Part shown: one piece after another, positions 34,299 through 46,135 of the stretch | Numbering within the stretch: the stretch's first letter is position 1 | Layout: every line of letters starts with the position of its first letter | DNA from: Hysterangium stoloniferum | Lineage: Eukaryota > Basidiomycota > Agaricomycetes > Hysterangiales > Hysterangiaceae | Length of the DNA stretch: 64,000 bases | Assembly: GCA_015178975.1 (NCBI GenBank) | Contig: WHVD01000017.1 | Span: 186,001-250,000, forward strand | Direction of reading: 5' to 3' | Position numbers and translations under genes: made by a program | Notes under the pieces: model-generated | What the model was told of the DNA's origin: nothing | Databases searched by the model: none | The model's input: only the letters and a program-made list of their open reading frames with translations

Positions 34299-35040
34299 TG
34301 TTAAGAACAGAAAACTGACTGATGTTGGAAGACTGATGGGGGCCAAATGGAAGGACTTGCTTCAGCTTATGTGCTGCGCCCTCACAAGTTACTGTCGGGT
34401 GTCCTTAAATTTCAGGCAGGTGGAAAACTAAGTCCTATCAAATAATCCTCTTGGTAAGTCACCAATTGGAAACCGAAGATAGTTGAGGATCAGAGGGTCA
34501 GAGACTGAGAGTGAGCAAGTGCAAGCAAAGGCGGGAGTGGGGTACTTAGAGTGGGACTATGAGAGAGGTATACAAGTGTTCTGAGTCGATATTCTGATTG
34601 ACTTGTAGCTACATTACAGTAGGACTTAAATACTAGTTATCAGCATCTTGAAATACTAACCAAGGTAAGAGCAGAAATGTCCAACTAGTGACAAATAAAC
34701 TTGATTAGAAACCAGAGGGTTATGATACAATCAGAAGCTGTGATTAACTGAGAGCAGAATTATGAGAAAAGGAAATAGTCCAAGGGCTACAAGTATATAT
34801 GGGCATATGTGAAACATAGAGTAGGACAGATCAAACGTAATAAAAGGGGACGTATCAAAGCATAACCAAATGGTACAAGTATAACTTGACAGGGGCGTAA
34901 ATGGGGTTTGATTGCTGTGAGGGTATACGTCAGTGTCGGTTTACCGACGGTTTCCGATACGATGACTTTGGCCAGTAACTTGAAGCACAGATGGACAATA
35001 GTATCATCGGGGACTGTTGGGTTGTGACATGGTCATAACA
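34299..35040 (-). mobile_element. Nested solo LTR, TSD TAATC
   Basis: 742 bp, same orientation as the preceding solo LTR. Plus-strand ends are TGTTAAGAACAG and GGTCATAACA, and TAATC lies at 34294-34298 and 35041-35045. It is closely related to the LTR at 33605-34257, from which it is separated by 41 bp. Confidence 0.9.
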
Positions 35041-35363
35041 TAATCTCAAATTAGTTTGTATCTCATTATTTCTTATCCCTTCTGTCTTTCTGTACACTCA
35101 ATATCTGGAACTCTCCAGACTCCAGACATCCAGAGCCCCTGGGAACTCTGAGTATCTGTAAACACTCTGGATATATCTGCCCTCTGAAATATGGACACCC
35201 AAGTAAGTGTACGAGGGTGCCCCACATAAGCTGAAGCCAAGTCCATCTGTATCTGGTAATATTCTGATACTCCCCGAACTAATCCCCAGGAACTCCACAG
35301 ACATGTTCTGGAAAGTGTCTGGAATATCTACCAGGAATTCCACCCGAGAGCTGGAACTTAACA

Positions 35364-35858
35364 TGACTCCTCAGAAGCATCCTCTTCATCAACTTGAATG
35401 TGGTGACATTTGGGGTGCAGGCAAGAGCATCCCTGTAGTGATGTTATAATGTGTGTGACAAATAATAAATACATCTAAAATAAAACAAGAAATAAACATT
35501 ATTAATCTATTACAATGAAATAATTTAATATAACATGCCTCTTTGAACCTTTTCTGGGTGTACTTCTTCATCAACTTGATGTATCTTCTGGTGATGTTTG
35601 GGACATGAATGAGGGGGTGCTGTCTGTAGTAATGTTATCACATGTAGCAAATATGTACTAGTAAATGTCAAAGACATCTAACATAAAATATCAAATAATC
35701 ATTACCATGTGTTATGACAAAATAATGAAATATAACATACACTTTCAGTTCCAGTATCATTGTCACTATCTCTCTCTGTCCTGCTCATACTTCCACTATC
35801 CTTAGATTTGGTCACAGTTCCAATGCACTCTGTAATTTCCAAATTACATCATGATATA
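35364..35858. other. Unassigned region with two related short blocks
   Basis: Two blocks, 35372-35450 and 35565-35640, share CTTCATCAACTTGA, a GTGACATTTGG-like stretch and TAGTAATGTTAT. They may be exons of an unknown minus-strand gene (LMKKYTQKRFKEA). No reliable product. Confidence 0.25.
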
Positions 35859-36575
35859 TAGTGACTCACAAAATGTATCCAGTGTTTTTCAGTTTCAACT
35901 TATATACCTTATACCTCAGTAGATAAAATAGTAAAAATCACCATAGTATTTTTCAACATACTCTATCATGTATAGTTTGATATGGCATAATGACATCATG
36001 TGATCTCCATATGGTAACAATATGAATATCTTAATAGAGAAGGTTCATTGGATACCTTTTGTTGTTGACAAGGTTAGGTGGGAAATTACTTGTATTTAGT
36101 GCTTGGTATAGCCACCCTTTGCCTTTAATGTATCTGAAACTTTTCTATGCATATTTGCAATCAAATCCTGACACACCTTGTATCAATCTTGTACCATTCC
36201 TTCACCACCCTCTCCCAAAGCTCTTTCATCCCCTGGAGTGCATTCTCATATCCTGCCAACCTCCTCTTCAGGTGATTCCATAAGTGTTCAATGGGATTCA
36301 GGTCAGGATACTGTGTTGACCATGAGAGAACCCTGAAACCATTTATTGGAACCAATTCCTTCTTGCAGGTGTGCTTGGGGAATTATCCTGCTGGGAGCTG
36401 CAGATTTCATAGTCACTAAGGCTAGCTTGCAGGTCATCCTCCAGAATCTGTATGTTGAGATCCCCATCCATCCTTCTATCAAGCTTGCATGCATACCCAA
36501 CCCCCCCCCCTCACAGCATACACCCCCATACCATCAAAGATCCACCACCAAACTTCATGGTTCCCTCAACCAACC

Positions 36576-37068
36576 TGTCACAAATCGAATTTTACTCAAT
36601 AAAGTCGAATAAACAATCAAAGAATATTTAACAATATCGAATAAAGATGCCTCATTCGACAAAGTATTAATTCATCCTGTTGATAAAGCGTGAGGCAAAG
36701 ATAGGACACAGAGGCTCATGAATAATTAAGTTGAAGAAAGGCTCGGGAAAAGTTTGACAATTATATAATACAGTAAATATATAATATAGTACAGGTTTTC
36801 TGACTGACTTCCTTCATTCCTATCATTGCCCTTATATACTGTATATCATTTACCTATGATGATAATATGATATCAAAGTGAAATCATCAATGACATCAAC
36901 CTGAGACAAGTCAAAGATATTCGAGATTGTCGAAGATATTGTCAAAGAATAGTCGAGTCAGAAGTCAAGTCGGAAATTGAGTCAGAAAGTCAAAGAAATG
37001 TCGAAGAAATGTCGAAGAAATATTAAATTGAATATTATTGAAATTTGAGTTTGTACGTTCGTGACAGT
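36576..37068. mobile_element. Solo-LTR-like insertion in Tc1-like B1
   Basis: Compared with the intact site in copy B2 (about 47755, CCTGTCACTCAAG), about 490 bp are inserted. TGTCA lies at 36576-36580 and 37069-37073. The insert ends resemble each other (TGTCACAAATCG and CGTTCGTGACA), so the exact border is ambiguous. It is AT-rich with many GTCGAA and TCGAATAA motifs. Confidence 0.6.
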
Positions 37069-37384
37069 TGTCACTCAAGCCCTCCCCTGCCTTTTTCCAC
37101 ACCGACTTCCTACCATTCAATCCTAGCCAATAGATTTTTGTCTCATTAGACCACACAACCTTTTTCTAGTCCTCCACAGTCCATTTCTGATGTGCCAAAG
37201 CAAAGTCCATCTTCTCTGTCCTATGCTTCTTAGAAAGAAGAAGCCTTTTCTTCTTTACCACAGGCTTCATCCCAGCTGCCTTGAGTCCACAATGCACTGT
37301 TTGAGGATGGAGTGACTGGTTGGTGATAGTTAAAAGTGCCTTTGTTGCATCTACAGCTGTGTCAGCCTTCCCAGGGCTGATAAG

Positions 37385-38115
37385 TAGTGGTTTGCAAGGC
37401 CCGGCCCAAAGCCCGAAAGCCCAGGCTGCCGAGCCCTTAAAGCCTGAGCCGAGCTGAGCCTTCATGCAAGGCTCAGGCGGCCCGAGGGCTCAGCTCAGGA
37501 TTTTGAAAGCCTGAGCCGAGCCCTTGGGCCCGGGCTTTTGTCATACATCATGGTGCTCCACTTGGTTCAACTGTACAGTTTTTCAACCACCTGACAATCA
37601 TCAAACGTCGTAGTCAGCTCAAACCTGACATTGTTGAGGCTTTACAGTTCCTCACGTGCCTCCATCGCTGAGAAATGATCTACCGAGAAGAAGAGTGTGC
37701 TTATAACCTCCGACCGAAGGCCAGCGCCTATTATGTAACATTCACACACAATAGGTGCTGGCCTTCGGTCGGAGGTTATAAGCACACCCCGAGAAGAACC
37801 AAGCACAATCTTTGGAGTGGGTTGAGGGGAGTGGGGAGCCTGGGAGTTGGGATGACTTCGTTGGAGACCTTGAAGATGATGAGGGCTTTGAGGATTTAGA
37901 TGATGAGGAGGTTTTTGTTCAAAGTGTTGTGTAGGTACAACATCAGAGAAATGTGACACATTTTGCCCCCTAGAGCCGCGGCCTGAGCCTGAGCCGAGCC
38001 TGAGCCGAGCCTGAGCCCTCTACCTGGGCTCAGCTCGAGGTTTAGGAAAGCCCGAGCCCTACTAAGCCGAGCCCAAGCCGGGGCTTTGAGCCGAGCCGGG
38101 CCCTGCAAACCACTA
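37385..38115. mobile_element. Non-autonomous hAT element (MITE), 8-bp TSD
   Basis: 731 bp with terminal inverted repeats TAGTGGTTTGCAAGGCCCGG and its near-perfect complement CCGGGCCCTGCAAACCACTA. Perfect 8-bp duplications CTGATAAG lie at 37377-37384 and 38116-38123, and the intact site is seen in B2 (about 48058). The interior is GC-rich with many GAGCC and GGCTC words in both orientations and encodes no transposase. Confidence 0.9.
37693..37788. mobile_element. Hairpin MITE nested in the hAT MITE
   Basis: Arms 37695-37731 and 37751-37787 are inverted copies of 37 bp with one mismatch, around a loop of about 19 bp. CCGAGAAGAA at 37683-37692 and 37789-37798 forms a duplication of 9-10 bp, the size made by Mutator-like elements. 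The long arms and tiny size fit a foldback MITE. Confidence 0.75.
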
Positions 38116-38538
38116 CTGATAAGGCATCATGCAAAACAGATGTTGGCTGTAGAGAGTTTGGAAGGATGACCACCAGAGGCCTTAGAAAGGTGGGAATTAT
38201 GAGAATCTTAGCTGTGAGAGCCTGTTGACTTATACTTTAGCACAAGATGATCACATAACATGTTGAAAAAGTATAAACAACTGCAAACAATCAATATAGT
38301 ATATAATTTTCATACAAGAACCTGTCAGCAACAAAAGGATTCCAATGAACCTTCTATATGAAAATATTCATATTGTTACCACATATGGATATTAGACAAT
38401 GTCGTTATGTAATATCAAACTATGCATGATAGAGCATGTTGACAAATAGTTTGGTGATTTTTACTATTTTATCTACTGAGGTATAAGGTATGTAAGTTGA
38501 AATTGCAAAACATTGAATACATTTTGTGAGTCACTGTA

Positions 38539-39102
38539 CAATATATGAATAAATATTCAAGTACTCATGCATTTTTGCTTTTTGCAAACCTGACCTCTTT
38601 TTTTTCCTGAGTTCCTTTACTTGTTTTTTACCAATTCATTTCTTGATCTCATGCTCAGTACCATTATGCTTTGAATGTCGAGACTCTGATGCACAATAGT
38701 ATTCAGACATATTCTTGAGATATTGGTGGATGAGGGCACAGATAGGCCACTGACTGGTAAAAAGCAAAAGTTTGGGGTGATCAAGGCAGACCTGTTAAGT
38801 TTTCATGGTGCTGTTCTAGACTGTATAACTTTTCGTTTGTCTGAGTGAGGTGGCAGTACTCGTTGTAAACGGATAAGGACTAAACAAATACAAATAGACC
38901 TCATATAATACAAAATATGCAGTGAATTCCCAACCACAGCGACCCGAGTCCTAATGCTCGTGATCCCTCGCTAACCCAAATCCCAGAAAAGTCAACAAGA
39001 CCTGTATAGATAGCAATATCATCTTGCCATAGAGATTAAAATAAAGCAAATAACAACATACCTTGTTTTCCACTGCAGGCAGCTTGTCCTCTTGTCCTCT
39101 AA
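38539..39102. other. Unassigned region before the CACTA gene
   Basis: No gene is recognised. It may include the 5' part of the CACTA element. Terminal CACTA repeats were not found. Confidence 0.25.
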
Positions 39103-39513
39103 GTGAATAATGAACATCCAAGTACTTTCCAGACCACATCCATACAGAGTGCTGAAAGTGATGAGGATTTAGACAACATCAGTGTGTTTGCACTTTACAT
39201 AGACAGATCAAGCATTTCAAGACAAACATTTTATAAATTGAGACAATTCTTTCATCAAAAGCTCAATCTCAACACAGAATATGTATCTCATACAATGATG
39301 TATAGACTTTCTATCCAATTGTCAAGCCAATTTTGATAGATACATATGTGTATTAACTCTTGCAGTTTATTCAGTGGTGAATGGGCTGATCGTGATACAT
39401 GTGAATTTTGTGATACACACTGCTTTCACAACAATGGCAAACCAATTACTTGCTTCACATATCTGCCCCTGATTCCACATCTACAGTGACTTACAAAATG
39501 TATCCAATGTTTT

Positions 39514-40346
39514 TGTTACGACCGGACAATCCCGCCGGACTCCGGGCACTAACCCATACGCCCCCACACGCTACAAGCACCAATCGTCTGTTTATAGGAT
39601 TTCCCGCCCGGACTCCGTTACGTCAAGACTCGTTACGTTCGACTACATTACGACACATATCAGTCACCGGACTTCCCCTGGACTCCGTCTCTGTCTATGT
39701 CCGTCTTCGTCCCACACATCAGTCACTGGTCCCCACTTAGAATCCCATCACCACTCTACTCGAGCCCCATTCCCGTTTTAGTCAAATGACCTGTCACAAT
39801 TTAGGACTCCACTCCCGCTCCGTTTCCTGTTATGGGTTATGCTTTGTCATGATTCGGACTCCACTCCATTCCATCCCGTTCCTAACACCAAACTTGGTGT
39901 TTACATTTTCCGTTTTATGTTTTGCTCGTTTCATCTCATTATTACTGGATTCGGTATGTCATGCATTCCACGGTCTATTCAAACTGGCAGATGTTGTACA
40001 TACAATCCAGTCAGAAAATTAGCTTAGATTCCCCCCAGTAATCTAATATATTTTCCGCTCTAAAACCCTACTCTTATCAGACCACTCGCACTAGTCGGAG
40101 CCCACGGGCTCCGGCGCATCTATCTCTCTCAACTATCTCGACTCACAACTCACGACCTCCGACTCACGACCTCCGACTTACGACCTACGACCCATGAACC
40201 TCGCCTGGACTCCCTGGGAATCCCGTCTGCCTGTTTGAAATTGGACAATACAATCTAGCGAGGGCACAGCCTATAAGCTGAAGCCAAGTCCTACTGGATA
40301 TCCCGCGGGTTTCTCCGGAGACCCGGCCTGTGTGTGTATCCTAACA
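39514..40346 (+). mobile_element. Solo LTR of the chromovirus family, TSD GTTTT
   Basis: 833 bp, TGTTACGACCGG to GTATCCTAACA, GTTTT at 39509-39513 and 40347-40351. It closely resembles the LTRs of the Ty3 element at 54668-63882, including GCCTATAAGCTGAAGCCAAG near the 3' end. It lies in the left inverted repeat of B2. Confidence 0.9.
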
Positions 40347-40667
40347 GTTTTGCAGTTTCAACTTGTATAGCTTACAGTGGGTCAAAAAACTGCCCCAATG
40401 TTTGTGCATTTTAGAAAGATTGGTATTGTGTGAAGGAATGATATCAGCAAAAATTCTGAAGAATTCACATGATATACTAGAACATGTTGGCTATCTACCA
40501 ACTTAAGAAATCATGTGATTCCAATCAAAACTCATTGCTCAATAAATCAAACAAAATAATCACTCATTGGGGCAGTTTTTTGACCCTCTATTATTTTACC
40601 ATCTAATACTTTGTATGACCCTCCTTTGCCTTTAAAACTGCCTGTATCCTCCTAGGCATGCTTTCTA

Positions 40668-41623
40668 TTAGCTTCTGGCATGTCTCTGGTGGTATTTCAG
40701 TCCACTCCTTTGCCACCTGTCCCATAATTCATGTACTCCTTTGGGTGGTATGTCATATTGTTGGAGTTTGGCCCTGAGGTGTTGCCAGAGGTGTTCAATG
40801 GGATTTAGATCAGGGGATTGGGCAGGCCACTTCATGGGAATGATGTTATTGTCAGAAAACCACTGGTCTGCCTTTTTTGAGGTATGTTTTGGATCATTGT
40901 CCTGTTGGAAGTACCACATATCCTCAGCCATCTCCAAACTTTCAATGCTCTCCTCCACTTCCCTCCTCCAAAATCTCACAATACTGCACTGCATCCATGT
41001 TCTCCTGCACCTCTATCAGTTTCCCTACCCCATTCCAGCCTATACACCCCCAAACCATCAAGTTATTCCCCCCCCTCCATGTTTGACAGTTGGTGTGGTG
41101 GTCCTGTCTGATATTGGTTCCCCTTGTTGCTTCCAAACATTACCTTCCCATCTGACCCAATCCTATTGATTTTTGTCTCATCAGTCCACAACAACCTCTT
41201 CCAGTCCTCCATAGTCCAATTTTCATGGTATTGGGCAAACTTTAGACATTGCTGATGATGAGACCCCTTGAGCATAAGGACTTTCTTCTTTGTTGTTGAC
41301 CTAAAGCCAGCTTCCTTCAACACATTCCTAACAGTGTGAGGAGTGACAAAGGTAGATATAATGGAATTTATGAATTGGGTGGCTTGGAAAGCATTGTCAA
41401 GCTTCCCAGAGCTGATTTGACAGATAATTGACTGTTTATCATAAGGGGAAAGCTTGGAGGAATGGCCACAAGGATGATTTTCCTTATCCCCCTCTACCTC
41501 CCTACTGATCCTGCCAATAGTACCCTTCCCCAGGCCAGTCCTAGCTTGAATTTGATGATGGGAATACCCCTCATTGAGGAGAGAAACAACAGAAGAATGC
41601 TTTTCAGCAGAGATGGATTTCAT
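40668..41623 (-). pseudogene. Mariner A transposase (DD34E), frameshifted
   Basis: The N-terminus has a helix-turn-helix (SSVVSLLNEGYSHHQIQART, GKGTIGRISRE) and a second DNA-binding helix set (TPHTVRNVLKEAGF). Catalytic residues are D in WTDETKINRIGSDG, D in YFQQDNDPKHTS and E in SPDLNPIEHLW, spaced 34 residues apart. The frame changes near 41090-41130 between GSNKGNQYQT and NNLMVWGCIGW. Length is about that of a Tc1 transposase (around 340 residues). Apart from the frameshift no stop was seen. Confidence 0.85.
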
Positions 41624-41876
41624 AGTGGTGGTAAGGAGTCAAGGAGATCAATGAACAAAGTTCAACATGCCAACTTGATACACATAAGGTCACATGACAT
41701 GTTGATGATTCATATGACCCACTCCTACCTTATACTGGTGTGTAACATTGAAAATCAGAGAAAATAATAGAGGGTCAAAAAACTGCCCCAATGAGTGGTT
41801 ATTTTGTTTGATTTATTGAGCAATGAGTTTTGATTGGAATCACATGATTTCTTAATTGGTAGATAGCCAACATGTT

Positions 41877-42031
41877 TAGTGTTGAGTGTCGTACGATCCC
41901 ACGCTTGCTGGGAAAGTGCGATACTCAACGTCCAGCTGAGCAGATGGGGAACTCCCACACATTCTGTTTCCTGATGACGATGACGATTGATTCGCAGTCA
42001 TTATAATTTCGCTCATTACACATTATCTTTT
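41877..42031 (+). repeat. Ngaro A1 repeat
   Basis: Starts TAGTGTTGAGTGTCGTACGA and ends CATTATCTTT. It matches A2 at 45825-45978 in direct orientation. Confidence 0.9.
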
Positions 42032-42050
42032 TTCAGCTATACCACAGAAA

Positions 42051-42830
42051 GTGGAAGAGGCATTCAGGAACTTTCATTATGTCCCATATGTGGCCCTCAC
42101 AACCGAAGCTCGGTGGAAGGCCGAGAGAAATACTGAGGAATTTACCTTCTCACTGACGGGTAGTATCATGGCCAAAGGGCTGGAGCGTGAGAACGAGAAA
42201 AGTATCAATATAATTGACTGGTTATCGGCAGCAGCGGCTGCCGTGGATCGTACCAGGATGTATGGTGGTGACACTAGGGCTGAGGCACTCATGGCACATC
42301 ATTCCATTGTGACCACCATTGCGAAGTCGCACAGCTGGGAGGTCGCCATGGAATATGACATCCAGCAGTGCAAAGTGGCTGCCCGCAACTTAACTCATGA
42401 TCTGGGTTGCCTGGACACCGACGTGCTGACAATCATTGCGACACAGGTGGTGCTACAGGCATCGAGAGCGAGCGGCCCCCCGATCACTCCACCTAAACGC
42501 ACATGGTCAGCAGCAGCACTGCCCCAGCACGGGCCATCATCAAAGAGGCCACGCACAGACAAGGAATAGTTGCATTGTTTTTGGTGCGGAACACAAGGAC
42601 ACTTTCCAGCAGAATGCAAGTCAAAACTCACAACTGCCAGTAAGACTGCAGCCCCATTTGCACAAGGGGCCAAAAACAAGCACACCCTTGCCGCCCCCAA
42701 TGGAAAACAATTCTGTTTCAACTGGGCCCTCGGATCACAGTGCAAGCGGGGTGACAGCTGCACCAACACTCATGCCTGCAACATCTGCTTTGAAGACAAC
42801 CACGGAGCAGGTGCCTGCAGACAGCTCTGA
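42051..42830 (+). pseudogene. Ngaro Gag-like protein with zinc motifs
   Basis: The frame runs from MEEAFRNFHYVPYVAL through a Pro/Ser/Lys stretch (SSKRPRTDKE), then a TAG at 42567-42569 (a CAG in the ancestor would fit) and continues with HCFWCGTQGHFPAECK, a CX2CX4HX4C-type knuckle. A second Cys cluster follows (CFNWALGSQCKRGDSCTNTH, a CCCH-like motif). It probably packages the RNA. It overlaps the next frame, which is shifted by one. Confidence 0.8.
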
Positions 42831-42842
42831 CCCAAGATGGGT

Positions 42843-44482
42843 CATAACGCCACCCAACCCCATTGAAGTGGCACGTACATTAAGTATATATGGCATTCAA
42901 CAGGACTGGCAACATATTATCACAAGTTTAATGGAAGGATTTGACATTGGGGTGCAGGATCACATATCACATACAGTAATTTTTCGAAAACCACAAATCA
43001 TCATCGGTAGATACAGACTTTATAGACAATTATATAGCAAGCGAACAGAAAATAGGCCGCTATTCCAGGGTTTCATGCCAGAGGAGCTGGAGCGGATTAT
43101 TGGACCATTCCAAACGTCGCCCCTGGGGCTAATACCAAAACTGAATTCAAGTACTTACCGCTTAATACAAGACCTATCATTCCCCTGGGGGGACCCATCT
43201 CATTCTTCCATAAACAGCCGCATAAACCCCAGCGACTTCCCAACAGAATGGGGCACCTTCGCAGATGCCGCGGCATTGATTCTCTCACTCCCAAAAGGTT
43301 CTGTAGCAGCCACATTCGACATCTCAGCAGCATACTGAATGACGTCAGTAAAGCTGGGCCAGCAGAATGCCTGTTGCATCTGCTGGAATGGCCTGGTGTA
43401 CGTCGACCATGCAGTGGCATTTGGTCTGGCTTCGAGCGCTGGGGTGTTTGGCAGCATAGCCGACATGCTGATAGCTCTATATAGGAAGGCCAGCTTTGGA
43501 TGCCTACTCAAATGGGTAGATGATTTCCTGGCCGTGCGCCTCCTAGGTCAGAAATGGACTGAAGACGAGTTCATTGCCCTGACAGCACAATTTGGTGTGC
43601 CATCGAGCCAGAGCAAGACGAGACCATTTTCATCGATCCAGAAGTACATAGGTTTTTCGTGGAACCTGGATACCAAAATGGTTTCAGTACCGAAGGAGAA
43701 GCTAGACGCAACGCTGAACTTGATCAAGGGCTGGGCAGCAGAAGACGCATGTTTCTCAGGGAAGGAAGCAGACAGACTGCACGGGAAACTAGTGCACATC
43801 TCATCCATTTTTCCGTGGATAAGACCTTTCTTATGTTCCATCGCCTCATTCGCGAACAGCTTCAATTCGAGGAGAGCATCATTACCCCCAGGTGCAGCAG
43901 TCCAGGCAGATATATCATGGATTCAGTATATACTTCTCCACCTACCAAACAAGTTACCAATCGCATCGCCAGAGGTAGTGGACATGGGTTGGTGGGGTGA
44001 CGCCAGCACATCCTTCGGGTTGGGTGTCGTAGTAGACAACCAATGGGCAGCATGGAGGTGGGCAGCATGGAGGTGGGCACCCGGCTTCAAAGTGGGTCCA
44101 CATTGCCAGTGTGACATTGGCTGGGCCGAAGCCATTGCAGTCGAGATGGGCCTACAGGTGGCATTACAGCAGGAGTGGATGCAACAGCGGAGCCCGGAAC
44201 AGTCGACATTTTTGATGCGGTCAGACAACAGTGGCGTGGTAGCTGTTTTAAACAAAGGCCGATCGCACAGCAAGGAGACAAACAAGATTCTAAAAGAGAT
44301 TTACAAACTGTTAGTATCAAACCGTATACAGCTGAAGGCAATATACGTACCGTCGAGGGACAATGTTTCAGATGCCCTATCATGAGGGCATATTGGTGAA
44401 TTCCTCAGGGGTTTTCCAAAAGCCAAAACACAAGCCAGAGTCGATATTCCTGGGCACCTGGCGCATCAGGTCCAATTATTGT
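42843..44482 (+). pseudogene. Ngaro reverse transcriptase and RNase H
   Basis: RT motifs: LGLIPKLNSSTYRLIQDLSF, ATFDISAAY, AVAFGLASSAGVFGSIADM and the catalytic WVDDFLAV. Then FIGFSW-like YIGFSWNLDTKMVSVP, and RNase H with WWGDASTSFGLGVVVDN, DIGWAEAIAVEMGL and MRSDNSGVVAVLNKGRS. Two TGA stops (after ISAAY at about 43336 and after DALS at about 44383) sit where CGA Arg codons are expected. A six-residue tandem duplication WAAWRW lies near 44060. Confidence 0.85.
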
Positions 44483-44492
44483 AGCAACTGCA

Positions 44493-45671
44493 TTGACATC
44501 AGCACCATTTGCCCCTACATTACAAATGTCAGCACCGAGCCGGTTGCAAGGAGTTCCATCGAATCTCAGACCACCATGTAAGGCAAACGAGAGGCTATTC
44601 AAATGGAAGGGGATCAACGCCCCACCACCATCCACAATGAGGCATCCAGTCTTGCAGGCAATTGCATCCTTGGCCTCAGAAGCATCACTGAAGGAGGCGA
44701 ATAGTTATGGAGCCGGCCTGCGCAAGTTTCACATCTTCTGCGACGTTTTTTCCGTGGCAGAATCAGACAGGCTCCCAGCATCCTTCCCAGTCTTACACTC
44801 ATTTGCATTATGGGCAGCAGCAGACCCATCATTGTTAGGAGAGGAACTAGCGGCTGGGACTGCCTTCGAGACGATATCAGTCAGCGTGACACGAAAGTAT
44901 CTGTCAGCAATTAGGGCCTGGCACATAGCCCAAGGTTGGCCACTGCCACTGTCAGATGATGAGCGCACAAGGGTTGAATGGTCACTACGGGGGTTAGATA
45001 ACCTACAAGGGAGTACGCGTAGACGACCTCCAAGGCCTCCAGTGAATATGCTGTTCGCATTAAAATCATCTTTGGATCTGGAGGACCCCTTTGATGCCTG
45101 CATTTGGGCAGTATCGACATGCGCCTTTTGGGGTCTAATGTGTTTTGGAGAAGTCACAGTACCATCTAGGTTGCGTTTTGACACCAGAAAGCACCTGAAA
45201 TGAAAGGACGCCATGATTAGTCGAGACGACAATGGAAAGCGCTATGCACACTTGGACTTACCTGCATCGAAAACAGCCAGAGCCGGTATCACACAGTCAG
45301 TATTCTTGACAGAGCAACAAGAAACATGCCCAATCGAAGCCTTGATCAACTTATCGAGAGTAGTGCCGGCCGGGCCCAGCGACCCACTGTTCTGCTGGTG
45401 GGACATCAAAGGTGATATCAGACCAGTAGTCAGAACTGCAGCTCTCAAGTGGATAAATTCAATTCTTACTCACAAAGGATGGGGAACATCCTTCGGCCAC
45501 TCATTCTGTATCGGTGGTGCTTCCTTTTTCCTGGCACAGGGAGTTGACCCCGAAATAGTAAGGTTAGCGGGCAGATGGAAATCACTAGCATACCAGACAT
45601 ACATTAGGGCCTTCGAACAGATCACATTGCATCATTTAAGGAATCTTTCAAACAGGACAGCAGCTGCCTAG
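44493..45671 (+). pseudogene. Ngaro tyrosine recombinase
   Basis: The N-terminal SAM-like part (SYGAGLRKFHIFCDVF, KYLSAIRAWHIAQGWPLP) is followed by the catalytic domain. The family's first Arg is expected in a GLMRFGE-type motif; here it reads GLMCFGE. The HxxR box reads HSFCIGGASFFLAQG, again Cys for Arg. The nucleophile region AGRWKSLAYQTYIRAFEQ keeps its Tyr. A TGA after RKHLK (45201-45203) also fits CGA. With both Arg lost the enzyme should be inactive. Confidence 0.85.
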
Positions 45672-45725
45672 GGTTGGGTGGGCAGCATAGTCTCGCTGCA
45701 TTGTTTGTAGGCAGCCATTGTGGGT

Positions 45726-45824
45726 GAGCGGTGAGTCTTCCCACGCATACGCGGAGAGCTAACACTCTCCCCCTACCCAACCATACAGCTTTGCGTAGAT
45801 CAGTCCGAATTGGACAAGGCTGGA
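45726..45824 (+). repeat. Ngaro B1 repeat
   Basis: GAGCGGTGAGTCTTCCC to GGACAAGGCTGGA. It matches B2 (46136-46234) and abuts A2 directly. Confidence 0.85.
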
Positions 45825-45978
45825 TAGTGTTGAGTGTCGTACGATCCCACGCTTGCCGGGAAAGTGCGACACTCAATGTCCAGCTGAGCAGATGGGGGAC
45901 TCCCACGTATTCTGTTTCCTGACGACGACGACGATTGATTCACAGTCATTATAATTTCGCTCATTACACATTATCTTT
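45825..45978 (+). repeat. Ngaro A2 repeat
   Basis: Direct copy of A1 with about ten differences (for example GTGCGACACTC versus GTGCGATACTC). Confidence 0.9.
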
Positions 45979-46135
45979 CTTTAATCCTTCTGAATTAGTT
46001 TACCCACCCACCCTTTCCCTTAGACTGAGAACAGTTTTAATACAGTAATAATCAGTTTAATATCAAGAGATATTTGAATTTCATTTATTGGAGTATCTTT
46101 GCAAGGTTGTAGATGCATGGGATGCCCACCCTCCC

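Larger units (their letters stand above)
33132..35363 (+). mobile_element. LTR split by two nested solo LTRs
   Basis: Starts TGTTATGACCCAG at 33132 and ends CTGGAACTTAACA at 35363. It contains the LTR core CACATAAGCTGAAGCCAAG at about 35225. Two other LTRs interrupt it at 33605-34257 and 34299-35040; without them it would be about 840 bp. The bases outside (CCTTC and TGACT) do not match, so it is probably the remaining 3' LTR of an element that has lost its 5' part. Confidence 0.65.
35859..38536 (-). mobile_element. Tc1-like transposon B1, degenerate
   Basis: Terminal inverted repeats start (C/T)AGTGACTCACAAAATGTAT and are flanked by TA at 35857-35858 and 38537-38538. Minus-strand relics of a DD34E transposase are visible: ETKIYWLGLNGRKSVW (about 37140), SLMV and EGWMGISTYRFWRM (about 36450), and YPDLNPIEHLWNHLKRRLAGY (about 36300). 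Relative to copy B2 the N-terminus has a deletion of about 135 bp that removes the start codon. It also carries a solo-LTR-like insert at 36576-37068 and a hAT MITE at 37385-38115. Confidence 0.85.

Noticed and set aside
37695..37787. Long hairpin considered as a terminator or microRNA gene
   Set aside because: A 9-10 bp target duplication and insertion inside a hAT MITE identify it as a mobile foldback element. A small-RNA role is left as a test.
44729..45232. A 167-codon minus-strand frame
   Set aside because: Shadow of the Ngaro recombinase, whose motifs are on the plus strand.
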